This document shows positions 1-8,132 of a DNA stretch of 14,126 nt, piece after piece; position 1 is the stretch's first letter; the number at the start of each line of letters is the position of its first letter. This DNA comes from Bacteroidota bacterium (GTDB lineage Bacteria; Bacteroidota; Bacteroidia; Bacteroidales; VadinHA17), in NCBI GenBank assembly GCA_030613125.1, contig JAUWMO010000053.1:1-14126 (forward strand). Direction: 5' to 3'. A program made the translations under genes and the position numbers. The notes beneath the pieces were generated by a model, which did no database searches, was not told the origin of the DNA, and worked only from the letters and a program-made list of their open reading frames with translations.

Positions 1-1131
1 TCAGGCAATTTTACACTTGATGACCTCACTAAAATAACTGATATCTGTAATAACCATAAAATAAAATCATATTTAACCCTCAATACAATATTATATGACC
101 ATGACCTGGGAGTTATGCATAAGATTGTTGAAGCAGCAAAGAATTCAGATGTCACTGCAGTTATTGTATCCGACCCGGCAGCCATTTTTAAAGCCCGGAC
201 CAAAGGAGTTGAGATTCATATATCAACACAGCTGAATATTTCAAATATTGAAGCTCTGAAGTTTTATGCCCAGTGGGCCGATATTGTAGTTCTGGCACGA
301 GAATTAACTCTTCCCCGGATTTTTGGTATTTACAATGCAATACAGAAAGACCAGATCAAAGGCCCCTCCGGAGAACTAATAAGACTGGAACTTTTTGTTC
401 ATGGAGCACTTTGCATGGCAATTTCGGGAAAATGTTATATGAGTCTTCACGAAAACAATGCCTCAGCCAACAGGGGAGCTTGTCAGCAGACCTGCAGGAA
501 ATCATATATTGTAACTGAAAAGGAAACCGGATATGAACTTGAAGTTGACAATGAATACATAATGTCGCCCAAAGATCTGATGGCCATCCATTTTTTAAAT
601 AAAATTATTGATTCAGGCATTAGGGTGTTGAAAATCGAAGGTAGGGCCAGGTCTCCGGAATATGTAAAAACAGTAGTTTCTTGCTATAATGAAGCTGTTT
701 TATCAATTATAGATGGCACCTATGGCGAAGGAAAGATAAAAAATTGGAAAAAAAGACTTTCAACAGTATTTAACAGGGGTTTTTGGGATGGATATTACCT
801 TGGCAGCAAATTAGGTGAATGGAGTCATCTTTATGGTTCTCAGGCTACGAAAAGAAAGGTATACCTTGGAAAAGGTAATAATTATTTTCAGAAAATTGGA
901 GTTGCTGAGTTTTTTGTTGAAACCGGAAGTCTTCAAGTTGGAGATGAAATACTGGTAACAGGACCTACAACAGGTGTTATTCAAACCGTAGTCAGTGAAA
1001 TTAGGGTAAATAAGAGGAGAGTTATGCAAACCCGCAAAGGAGACTATTTTTCCATTCCAATTAGTTCTGTAATTCGCAGGTCTGACAAATTATACAAAAT
1101 AGTACCAGCTAATCAAACCACTCAACAATAA
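1..1131 (+). CDS. Peptidase U32 family protein, probable tRNA hydroxylation protein TrhP (5' end missing)
   Basis: The frame is open from base 1, so the gene starts before the window and the ATG at 115 is internal; 376 residues are visible. The U32 signature is plain: VHGALC followed by GKCYMS and GACQQTC, with cysteines at bases 412, 433, 481 and 493 that match the four Fe-S-type cysteines of the family. IEGRARSPEYV and a C-terminal beta-rich segment (about codons 290-370) follow. Members of this size (roughly 400-450 residues) are usually TrhP/YegQ, which hydroxylates wobble uridine 34 of tRNA to 5-hydroxyuridine using prephenate-derived chemistry. The longer RlhA (23S rRNA C2501) and the UbiU/UbiV types are alternatives. 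Family is certain; the TrhP assignment is inference. About 35-45 N-terminal residues seem to be missing. It converges with the next gene, 75 bases away, and no clear terminator hairpin was seen between them. Confidence 0.9.
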   Translation, partial: SGNFTLDDLTKITDICNNHKIKSYLTLNTILYDHDLGVMHKIVEAAKNSDVTAVIVSDPAAIFKARTKGVEIHISTQLNISNIEALKFYAQWADIVVLARELTLPRIFGIYNAIQKDQIKGPSGELIRLELFVHGALCMAISGKCYMSLHENNASANRGACQQTCRKSYIVTEKETGYELEVDNEYIMSPKDLMAIHFLNKIIDSGIRVLKIEGRARSPEYVKTVVSCYNEAVLSIIDGTYGEGKIKNWKKRLSTVFNRGFWDGYYLGSKLGEWSHLYGSQATKRKVYLGKGNNYFQKIGVAEFFVETGSLQVGDEILVTGPTTGVIQTVVSEIRVNKRRVMQTRKGDYFSIPISSVIRRSDKLYKIVPANQTTQQ

Positions 1132-1206
1132 TATATGAATACAACGTTTACTGAAAAAACCAACCTTTAATCTTTGTTTTTCTTTTAAGTGAATGTTCCT
1201 ACGAAT

Positions 1207-1944
1207 CTACAAATTTAATTTCCGGATCTCTTCCAAATAGTTATCCCTTAATTTCTTCAGAAAATCTACATTCATTCCCTTTTCATAAATCCTTACTACA
1301 TCCATTATTTCCTTCAGATATATTACACCCAATGCGGCATCAAAATTACTATTATCAAGATTGTTCTTTATGGAATAGGTCATAGACTCAAATACCTTCC
1401 AACTTAGAGGAACAGGAATTTGAAGGTAATATATAATTGGGACTTCTAAATCCTTGTATATCCCATTTTCAATCTCATCCAGCTCAAAGTGTTTCCATAC
1501 CTTGATCACACCTTCATTGTTGAAATTCTTTTTTTTCGCAAAGAAAATATCCTCATTCATGTACCATTTTTGTAATTCAGGTATCTGTTCAAAACTTCCA
1601 AGTTCTTTTACTCTAATTGCAGGTATTTTTTTATTAAATATAAATAACTCTGCAGGTCTTGCCCCAAAAGAGAGGTTGCAAATATTCCTGATTTTAACTG
1701 AGGCCCGGCTAATTTCATCGTATGAATATTCTCTCTTAGTAGCAAAAAACAAATTATGAGGGTCATATCCTGAAGGTAAATTTTTCCCATGATATCCTGG
1801 AAAGGGTTCAAAATTCTCAAGAACGAATGTGTTCTCAATAATATTTGATTTTAAAGTGTGAAGTATTTCAACCTTCGTAATATGACCAAAAGTTTCAATA
1901 GTTTTATTTCTTTCCATAGATCTGATTTGTTGAAAATTTTTCAC
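1207..1944 (-). CDS. Hypothetical soluble protein of unknown function
   Basis: I do not recognise this 245-residue protein. It has no signal peptide, no membrane segment and no nucleotide-binding loop that I can see, so it is probably cytoplasmic. It has a distinctive aromatic-rich stretch, ENFEPFPGYHGKN, at about residues 43-55. The last third is largely helical and charged (DFLKKLRDNYLEEIRKL). Codon use and AT content resemble the neighbours. The start is ambiguous: a promoter-like sequence at 1951-1981 would begin transcription almost at the ATG at 1944. The in-frame ATG at 1917 (MERNKTIETF) may therefore be the true start, giving 236 residues. It lies 84 bases downstream of mnmH on the same strand, so co-transcription is possible, but the promoter candidate argues for independent expression. 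Being a real gene is supported by length and by the placement of its neighbours. Confidence 0.75.
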   Translation of the reverse strand: MKNFQQIRSMERNKTIETFGHITKVEILHTLKSNIIENTFVLENFEPFPGYHGKNLPSGYDPHNLFFATKREYSYDEISRASVKIRNICNLSFGARPAELFIFNKKIPAIRVKELGSFEQIPELQKWYMNEDIFFAKKKNFNNEGVIKVWKHFELDEIENGIYKDLEVPIIYYLQIPVPLSWKVFESMTYSIKNNLDNSNFDAALGVIYLKEIMDVVRIYEKGMNVDFLKKLRDNYLEEIRKLNL

Positions 1945-1950
1945 TCTTTA

Positions 1951-1981
1951 CAAATGTAAAAATTTTACCATTAAAATCAAT
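1951..1981 (-). promoter_or_regulatory. Candidate Bacteroidota promoter for the hypothetical gene
   Basis: On the minus strand TACATTTG (1958 to 1951) fits the -7 consensus TAnnTTTG. ATTG (1981 to 1978) sits 19 bases upstream of it in the place of the -33 TTTG box. Transcription would begin near 1944-1947, so the mRNA would be leaderless for the first ATG or have a leader of about 28 bases for the ATG at 1917. This is motif matching only. Confidence 0.42.
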
Positions 1982-2028
1982 TTTGAAATAAATGAATCGT
2001 AAAATCCCGCATCAAAGTATAATATCTG

Positions 2029-3072
2029 TCAGGCTAACAAACCATTTTTACGGGCGGCAGTTAATACCGTATTTGCATTCAATAGTGCATCATCAGTTTC
2101 AAATTTAACCAGGTATAAAGAATTTATATTCCTTGATTTCAAACCTTTATAATATGCCTTATCATAATAATTCAAAACCAGGCTGACAGCTGTTCTGAAA
2201 TCTTTCTTATTTATTGCTTCAATGCATTTTTTTGTATTAAGTCCTCCTAGTTTTTTACTTATTTTCAAAACGGCTGTCTCCAGAGTCAATGGATTTAGTT
2301 TTGCATATTCCATAATTAATCTGTTAATTCTAATTGTTTTTTCCATTTTGATTTCAATTACCGGATTTTGTCGCATCCTAAAAAATATTTCATCAGGAAT
2401 TTGCACTTTGCCAATTAATTTACTTTCATCTTCGAGCCATATAGATCTATTTAAATCCTGTTTTTCCCATACTTTCAGAAGATTATTTTCGAATTGTTCA
2501 GTGGTCGGTTGTAATTTCTGTTCTATTCCGCCAAATGCTGATCCTTTATGATGTGCGAGAGCTTCAAGGTCAATTATTTGTTCTCCAAGCAATTCGAGCC
2601 TTTTTAGTATCTCTGTTTTACCACTTCCAGTCATTCCGCCTATTATAACGAAGTATGCTTCTTTTTTTAACTCCCTTTTTAAATATTTTCGGTATGCTTT
2701 ATAACCCCCTTCAAGGATATAACATTTTATCCCGGCCAGATTTAAAACCCAGGCCATTGTTTCACTTCTCATTCCTCCCCTCCAACAATGTATATAGATC
2801 TTATTGTTACTGGCCTTTTTCTTAACATCCTGAATAAATCTGATCATTTTAGGACCTGCAACTTCTACGCCTTTCATAATAGCTTCTTCTCTCCCATTCT
2901 GCTTATACAATGTTCCAATAATAGCTCTTTCGTCATTGTCAAATAGAGGTAAATTGATAGCTTCAGGAATATGACCGTGCTCAAACTCTGCAGGAGATCT
3001 AACATCTATCAAAGGAATATTTCTTTCTGATCTGAAAAAAGTCTCTATGTTAATCTTTTGAGAAATATTCAT
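2029..3072 (-). CDS. mnmH: tRNA 2-selenouridine synthase (rhodanese plus P-loop)
   Basis: The enzyme replaces sulfur by selenium in 2-thiouridine at the wobble position of certain tRNAs, using selenophosphate and passing through a geranylated intermediate. An N-terminal rhodanese domain (about residues 8-130) has IDVRSPAEFEHGHIP and the active-site loop HCWRGGMRS, with catalytic Cys96. A P-loop domain follows, with Walker A GMTGSGKT at 146-153 and the family block DLEALAHHKGSAFGG at 168-182. The length of 347 matches the usual 350-370. All signature residues are present, so it should be active. The required selenophosphate synthetase (selD) is not in this window. The gene starts 66 bases downstream of the histidine-kinase stop on the same strand. 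No convincing promoter of its own was seen, so it may be read through from upstream. Confidence 0.95.
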   Translation of the reverse strand: MNISQKINIETFFRSERNIPLIDVRSPAEFEHGHIPEAINLPLFDNDERAIIGTLYKQNGREEAIMKGVEVAGPKMIRFIQDVKKKASNNKIYIHCWRGGMRSETMAWVLNLAGIKCYILEGGYKAYRKYLKRELKKEAYFVIIGGMTGSGKTEILKRLELLGEQIIDLEALAHHKGSAFGGIEQKLQPTTEQFENNLLKVWEKQDLNRSIWLEDESKLIGKVQIPDEIFFRMRQNPVIEIKMEKTIRINRLIMEYAKLNPLTLETAVLKISKKLGGLNTKKCIEAINKKDFRTAVSLVLNYYDKAYYKGLKSRNINSLYLVKFETDDALLNANTVLTAARKNGLLA

Positions 3073-3119
3073 TAAAGCAATCTTTTAATATGGGATTGAA
3101 AAATGCAGGCAGAGATAAT

Positions 3120-3138
3120 TATTCTGTAGAACAGAATA
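3120..3138. repeat. Short perfect inverted repeat after the kinase gene
   Basis: TATTCTGT and ACAGAATA form 8-base arms around the 3-base loop AGA, directly abutting the kinase stop codon (3139-3141) and 47 bases before the mnmH start. No T-run follows on the minus strand, so a standard intrinsic terminator is unlikely. It may be an mRNA 3'-end hairpin, a protein site or chance. Confidence 0.4.
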
Positions 3139-5982
3139 TTATGTTCTTTTAGAAGATTCTGAAAACCATTTTAATAAAACTCTCTTAAGCTCATCGATCT
3201 TTACAGGCTTGGGAATATAATCATTCATCCCAACCTCGATTGCCTTTTTTCTGGCCTCTTCACTAACATCAGCTGTAATAGCCACAACCGGAATGTCTAA
3301 CTTTCTTTTCCTTATCTCCTGTGTAGCTTCCCATCCATCTTTTTCAGGCATCATGACATCCATAAAAATTATGTCATAATCTTTTTTCTGAATTTTTTCC
3401 AGAACCTGAACGCCATTCTCAGCTATTTCAATTTCATATCCCAGGTTTTTAAAAAAAGTTTGAGCTACTTTTTGATTGATAAGATTATCTTCAGCTAAAA
3501 GGATGTCAATATCTTTTTTCAATTTGGTTAAATGTTTTGTGTCCTGTAATGTTAATTTTATGTTTGGGAAATTATCCTGAAGAATATTAAACATTTCTGA
3601 TCCATCAACCGGTTCAATGATGTAATAATCTACACCCAGCTTTCTACTTTTGACATAATTTCCTTTCTGGTCATTTGCACTTGTAATTATTACAACGAAT
3701 TTATCAATAAGTTGTTGATTATATAAACTTTGTGCAAATTGAAATGCGTCAAACGTAACTGAATCCCGGAGAAGCAGCAAATGGTAGCGATCTTTTTCAG
3801 ATTGAAAATTTGACTTAATGAGATTTATTGTTTTCTCCTGATAAAAATTCAGTTTTGCATTGACGCCAAAATCAGATAGCATTTCCATTACTCTCTGTCC
3901 CTTATTATCATTATCCTTTATTATCAATGCATTAATATCTGAATAATTAATTACTTTATCCCTGGGAATATTCTTTACAATCCTTTCATCAGAGAAAACA
4001 TCAATTGTAAAAATGAAGCGAGAACCAGGACATTCAGGATCATCAGATAAGCCTGATGGGCTTTCCGCTTTAATTTCCCCTTTTAATAATTCAACTATTT
4101 GTTTTGAAAGCAAAGTTCCAAGTCCTGAACCACCCTGATTTCTTGCAGCAGAAATATCAGATTGCATGAAAGAATTAAAAATATTTTTTAAGTTCTCACG
4201 AGGAATGCCAATTCCAGTATCCTCAATAATAAACTGTAAAATAAGTTTCCCTGCAATATTCTCAATCTGATTTACTATTATCTGAACCTTACCTTTTGAA
4301 GTAAATTTAACTGCATTATCGCATAGCTGGCTGACTAGCTGCCGTATTTTAAACAAATCACCTATTATCCTGTCAGTCACATCTTCAGCGACAATAAGTT
4401 TAAAATCAATCTTTTTTTCCGTAGCTTTTAATACGATCAATTTTAGAGCATGGTCAAGTTCCTTTCTAAGTTGAAACGGGATTTCCTCCACAAACATATC
4501 TCCTGCTTCTATCTTGGAAAATGTTAATATATCATCTACTATTGAAAGTAACAGATCGGCTGATTTTTTGATATTTGAAACAGATATTTTCTGTTTTTCA
4601 GTAAGATTTTTCTTTTCCATATGATCTGTTAAACCAATAATTCCATTTAAAGGATTTCTGATCTCATAACTCATATTTGCCAGAAAATCTGATTTTGTTT
4701 TAACAGCGATAGCTTCACTTTTCCGTGCCTTTTCAAAAATTGTAATATCTATTAACGTTACCATAAATAATTTTTCACCCCAAATGAAGAGAGGAGTTTC
4801 TCTTTTTAACAGAATAATATCATTGTCTTCATTCTTATAAACTAATATCTCATTCAGAAAATATTTTCCAACCCTCTTGTTTTTATCAGATATCTGTGTT
4901 TGAAAAAACCAGGAACCCATTTTTTGCCCTTCCCTAACATCAGGATCTCCCGTAAACAGTTTTCTGGCTGACTTGTTAATTTTTCTAATGGTCTGTTCTT
5001 TATCATATATGATGATACCCTGAGGCAATTTTTCAATGATCTCCTCCAATGATCTTTCTGAATCTTTTATTTTATTCCACTCCCGCCTTCTCTTGTAGAT
5101 ATAAAACAAGAATATACCTACTATTAAAGAAATAAGAAGAAACGTAAGGACTGCTGTTTTGATCGAATTATTAATAATGGATTTTGAAATTATATCTGAT
5201 TCAAGAGATATAACTATTCCAAATTCTCGTCTTAATATCTTAATAGGGTAATATGCAGAGATAATTTCAGTTTTCTCACCATCTTTAAATGCAATATGCT
5301 TAATGGTATTATGAACACCTTTTTTGATCTCATCAGCAATTTTATCTATATCTCTGATTTCAATTTCATCTGTTGGACTTATCTTAGAATACAATATTTT
5401 ACCATCAGTGTTTATCAGCCATTGCCACTGTATGTCTTCAATATATGATTTATCAAAAACTGATTTTATATAGTTAACATAATTAATGGTAACTACTAAA
5501 TTCCCAACTACTTCATTGTTTACAAATACCGGCAGATAATATAGGTATTCCTTGTTCTTAAATTTAATAGTATCCCTGCTGACAAGGTCAAGTTGATTAT
5601 GTGATGAATAAGTGTCAGACATAAACTTATTAGTCCTGTCCCTGAACAGACTAAAAATATTTTTATTATTATCAAAAAGTAAAATGTTGGTAACCAGATT
5701 TTCATATCTTAAATAAAAAGTCTCAAATTGTTTTATAGCCGATGTCCGGAAATTCTCATCTTCAAAAAAAACAGCAAGATTGCCTGAAAATGGAATATAA
5801 TTGAAATCACTTTCAAACCGGTATCCTGTATTTTCTATCTCATAACCAATTAGTTGTGTTTGCTTCATTAAAAAATTCTTCTGAAAAGATACCTGCTGCT
5901 GGTAAAGCTTAAAATAATAATAGCTATTAACAGAAAAAATAATAATTATCACCAGTGATATTAGAAGATATGTTCTTTTCAT
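3139..5982 (-). CDS. Membrane hybrid histidine kinase with a degenerate H-box and two receiver domains
   Basis: A 947-residue sensor. Membrane helix at about 5-23, a periplasmic Cache-like sensing region at 24-274, second helix at 275-296, and a PAS-like segment at 309-415. The DHp region (425-495) has FLANMSYEIRNPLNG where the family has SHEIR: the phosphoacceptor His is Tyr439 (codon TAT, bases 4668-4666). The ATPase domain keeps N-box Asn556, G1 DTGIGIP (588-594) and G2 GGSGLG (617-622), but the first N-box Asn is Gln552. Receiver 1 (about 682-805) is degenerate: Arg739 at the phospho-Asp position and Glu790 for the conserved Lys. Receiver 2 (about 824-940) is intact, with Glu831/Asp832, Asp875, Thr903 and Lys925. 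As written it cannot phosphorylate itself on the usual His. It could be a heterodimer partner, a phosphatase, or a sensor that controls another kinase. No DNA-binding regulator lies beside it, and its ligand is unknown. It lies between rsgA and mnmH on the same strand. Confidence 0.93.
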   Translation of the reverse strand: MKRTYLLISLVIIIIFSVNSYYYFKLYQQQVSFQKNFLMKQTQLIGYEIENTGYRFESDFNYIPFSGNLAVFFEDENFRTSAIKQFETFYLRYENLVTNILLFDNNKNIFSLFRDRTNKFMSDTYSSHNQLDLVSRDTIKFKNKEYLYYLPVFVNNEVVGNLVVTINYVNYIKSVFDKSYIEDIQWQWLINTDGKILYSKISPTDEIEIRDIDKIADEIKKGVHNTIKHIAFKDGEKTEIISAYYPIKILRREFGIVISLESDIISKSIINNSIKTAVLTFLLISLIVGIFLFYIYKRRREWNKIKDSERSLEEIIEKLPQGIIIYDKEQTIRKINKSARKLFTGDPDVREGQKMGSWFFQTQISDKNKRVGKYFLNEILVYKNEDNDIILLKRETPLFIWGEKLFMVTLIDITIFEKARKSEAIAVKTKSDFLANMSYEIRNPLNGIIGLTDHMEKKNLTEKQKISVSNIKKSADLLLSIVDDILTFSKIEAGDMFVEEIPFQLRKELDHALKLIVLKATEKKIDFKLIVAEDVTDRIIGDLFKIRQLVSQLCDNAVKFTSKGKVQIIVNQIENIAGKLILQFIIEDTGIGIPRENLKNIFNSFMQSDISAARNQGGSGLGTLLSKQIVELLKGEIKAESPSGLSDDPECPGSRFIFTIDVFSDERIVKNIPRDKVINYSDINALIIKDNDNKGQRVMEMLSDFGVNAKLNFYQEKTINLIKSNFQSEKDRYHLLLLRDSVTFDAFQFAQSLYNQQLIDKFVVIITSANDQKGNYVKSRKLGVDYYIIEPVDGSEMFNILQDNFPNIKLTLQDTKHLTKLKKDIDILLAEDNLINQKVAQTFFKNLGYEIEIAENGVQVLEKIQKKDYDIIFMDVMMPEKDGWEATQEIRKRKLDIPVVAITADVSEEARKKAIEVGMNDYIPKPVKIDELKRVLLKWFSESSKRT

Positions 5983-6106
5983 TCCGAAAAATAGATTTTA
6001 TGTATTTTATCCTTCAGGACTTAAAATATGCTTATTAGCCTTATGATATTAATGTTTATTCCAAATACGCTTCAAAGTAAAGAGTTTAAAACAACTGATT
6101 GATTCT

Positions 6107-6138
6107 CAAAAATAACTAAGTAATCATAAAATACCGAA
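6107..6138 (-). promoter_or_regulatory. Weak candidate promoter for the histidine kinase
   Basis: On the minus strand TATTTTTG (6114 to 6107) fits TAnnTTTG. TTCG (6138 to 6135), one mismatch from TTTG, lies 20 bases upstream. It would give a leader of about 120 bases before the kinase ATG at 5982. It is the only good -7 match in the 166-base gap between rsgA and the kinase. No other feature was seen in that gap. Confidence 0.33.
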
Positions 6139-6148
6139 CTATAGATGA

Positions 6149-7099
6149 TTATTTTCGATACTTTGAATCTTCATCAAGATACAAATTCCGGTAACTTTGA
6201 TAACGCGAATTGCTGATACTCTCTTCCTTTACTGCTTGCAGAACAGCGCATCCCGGTTCATCAATATGTTTACAATTATAATACTTGCACATTTTCGATA
6301 GCCGGAATATTTCAGGGAAAAAATGGTAAATCTCATCCTTTTCCATATGAACCAGGCCAAAACCTTTAATTCCGGGAGTATCAATCACAAAGCCTCCAAA
6401 AATCAACTCGTGCATCTCAACAAATGTAGTTGTATGTTTCCCGGTTTTATGATATTTTGAAATTTCTGCAGTCGTCAAATTTAATGACGGATCAAGTCTA
6501 TTAATTAATGTTGATTTTCCCACACCCGAATTCCCTGACAACAGGTTAATCTTACCTCTCATAAGTCTCTGTAAATTATCCATATTTGATCCTGTTTTTG
6601 CAGAAACCCGGAAACATTTATATCCGGCATTTCTATATGTAAGGATCATCTCTTTCATTTTATTTTTAAGGGGATTATCATAAAGATCAATCTTATTAAA
6701 AATAAGAAATGCAGGAATGCGGTATGCTTCTGCAGAAACAAGATATCTGTCAATAAATTCTATATGTGTTTCAGGAGAAACAAGTGAAATTACTAACAAA
6801 GCCTGGTCAATATTTGCTGCAATGATTTGGGAATATTTTGACAGTTTAGAGGCTTTTCTGATAATGAAATTTTTTCTTTCAGATATTGCTGTAATAACTC
6901 CTGTTACCTGGCCGGATGGTATAATATAGTTAACCTGGTCTCCAACAACAACAGGATTTGTACTCCGGAACCCTTCCTTTCTGAATTTCCCTTTAATATT
7001 TGATTCCAGTATGTACCCATCGGTTGTTTTCAGTGTATACCAACTACCAGTTGCTTTAACAACAATACCGCTTCCCTGCTTTATTTGATCCTTTGCCAT
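6149..7099 (-). CDS. rsgA: Ribosome small-subunit-dependent GTPase A
   Basis: RsgA (YjeQ/EngC) is a late 30S ribosome assembly GTPase that binds near the decoding centre, helps release RbfA and proofreads the maturing subunit. An N-terminal OB fold (about 8-75) precedes a circularly permuted GTPase domain whose motifs occur in the order G4-G5-G1-G3: NKID at 135-138, SAK at 166-168, GNSGVGKS at 189-196 and DTPG at 240-243. A C-terminal zinc site, C-x4-C-x-H-x5-C, uses Cys271, Cys276, His278 and Cys284. At 316 residues it lies within the usual 290-350. All key residues are present. It is divergent from the patatin gene across a 110-base gap, and it is the first gene of the leftward block. I saw no strong promoter match upstream of it. 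Confidence 0.97.
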   Translation of the reverse strand: MAKDQIKQGSGIVVKATGSWYTLKTTDGYILESNIKGKFRKEGFRSTNPVVVGDQVNYIIPSGQVTGVITAISERKNFIIRKASKLSKYSQIIAANIDQALLVISLVSPETHIEFIDRYLVSAEAYRIPAFLIFNKIDLYDNPLKNKMKEMILTYRNAGYKCFRVSAKTGSNMDNLQRLMRGKINLLSGNSGVGKSTLINRLDPSLNLTTAEISKYHKTGKHTTTFVEMHELIFGGFVIDTPGIKGFGLVHMEKDEIYHFFPEIFRLSKMCKYYNCKHIDEPGCAVLQAVKEESISNSRYQSYRNLYLDEDSKYRK

Positions 7100-7148
7100 T
7101 TGTAGCTCTTTCTCTATCTCATACGGCCTTAAAATTAACAGAATTCCA

Positions 7149-7156
7149 TATATTTG
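7149..7156 (+). promoter_or_regulatory. Possible -7 element for the patatin-like gene
   Basis: TATATTTG matches the Bacteroidota -7 consensus TAnnTTTG and would give a leader of roughly 45-50 bases before the ATG at 7210. No TTTG box lies 19-21 bases upstream, so the call is weak. Confidence 0.3.
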
Positions 7157-7209
7157 AAAAATATTTAACTGCTATAAAGTATCAGTTATTTTTTTCGTAA
7201 AATAATTTT

Positions 7210-8100
7210 ATGAAACAGAAAGTAGCATTAGTCCTTTCTAGTGGGGGAGCCAGGGGAATGGCACATATTGGTGTTATTGAAGAGCTTGAAAAGCTGGGTT
7301 TTGAAATAAGCTCAGTTGCCGGTGCATCTATTGGGTCAGTAATTGGAGGTATCTATGCTGCTGATCAACTCAGGGAGTATACAAAATGGGTCAGGAATTT
7401 ACATAAATTTGACGTTTATAAGCTAATGGATTTTAGTATAAGCTCTCAGGGTTTTATTAAAGGCGATAAAGTTTTTAAAGAAATTCAAAAATTCATTCCT
7501 GACAGAAGAATTGAAGATCTGGCTATTCCTTTTGCAGCTGTTGCTGCTGATCCACTTAACAGAAAAGAGACAGTTTTTACCAGGGGGTCACTTTTCAGGG
7601 CTATCCGGGCTTCTATTGCCATTCCGGGAATAGTGCTTCCCAGCAGAATAAATGACGTAGATCTGGTTGATGGAGGAGTTGTAAATCCGATTCCGGCTGA
7701 TCATGTTAAAAGGACGGATGGTGATATTTTGGTTGTGGTAGATCTTAATTCTTCTTTTTCGTATCGCAAACCAATTTATGATTTAAATGCTCAGAAAGCG
7801 AACGAAGCCCAGTATCGTTTAGTGCTTGAAAAAATCAGAAAGAAACTTGGAGTTTCTGAAAAAACAAATAAAGATAAAAAATCCAGGCCTGGTTATTATG
7901 ATCTTTTGCATAATTCTATTAACCTGATGCAGGAGAAACTTTCTGAACTCACACTTAGGCTTCACAATCCTGATATTCTAATAAGAATTCCCAGAGCCGC
8001 CTGCAAAACATTCGAATTCTACCGTGCCAATGAGCTAATTGAAGCAGGTCGTGAAGCCTTTCTGAAAAGCTATTCGGAATGGAAGGAAAAAGGGGGGTAA
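7210..8100 (+). CDS. Patatin-like phospholipase / lipid acyl hydrolase (RssA-like)
   Basis: A 296-residue single-domain patatin. The oxyanion loop SSGGARG is at 10-16, the nucleophile elbow G-A-S-I-G places catalytic Ser40, and the second member of the Ser-Asp dyad is Asp154 in DGGVVNP. These are all the residues needed for hydrolysis of acyl esters of phospholipids or neutral lipids. There is no N-terminal signal peptide: the protein begins MKQKVALVLS as a core beta strand. It is therefore probably cytoplasmic or membrane-peripheral, like bacterial RssA/YjjU-type proteins, and not the secreted patatin-porin fusion. The C-terminal part (about 195-296) is lysine-rich and helical. The substrate cannot be told from sequence. 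It is divergent from rsgA and is separated from tetR by a long inverted repeat and a strong promoter, so it is probably its own transcription unit. Confidence 0.92.
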   Translation: MKQKVALVLSSGGARGMAHIGVIEELEKLGFEISSVAGASIGSVIGGIYAADQLREYTKWVRNLHKFDVYKLMDFSISSQGFIKGDKVFKEIQKFIPDRRIEDLAIPFAAVAADPLNRKETVFTRGSLFRAIRASIAIPGIVLPSRINDVDLVDGGVVNPIPADHVKRTDGDILVVVDLNSSFSYRKPIYDLNAQKANEAQYRLVLEKIRKKLGVSEKTNKDKKSRPGYYDLLHNSINLMQEKLSELTLRLHNPDILIRIPRAACKTFEFYRANELIEAGREAFLKSYSEWKEKGG

Positions 8101-8132
8101 TTGATCTTTTATATTCATTAGTCCCATCTATA

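Noticed and set aside
115..1131. Treating the ATG at 115 as the start of the U32 gene
   Set aside because: The same frame is open back to base 1, and the translated residues (LTLNTILYDHDLG) match the conserved N-terminal part of the U32 fold, so the gene is truncated by the window edge.
2222..2551. A 109-residue plus-strand reading frame inside mnmH
   Set aside because: It is antisense to a fully conserved enzyme and its leucine/isoleucine/serine-rich content is typical of a shadow frame. The same applies to frames opposite the permeases, e.g. 10733-11071 and 12242-12511.
3120..3138. Intrinsic terminator for the histidine kinase
   Set aside because: The hairpin is clear but is not followed by a T-run on the minus strand and is AT-rich, so it is listed only as an inverted repeat.
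4666..4668. Dismissing Tyr439 as a sequencing error
   Set aside because: It cannot be excluded without reads, but the separate N-box and receiver-1 substitutions in the same protein make a functional divergence more likely than one miscalled base.
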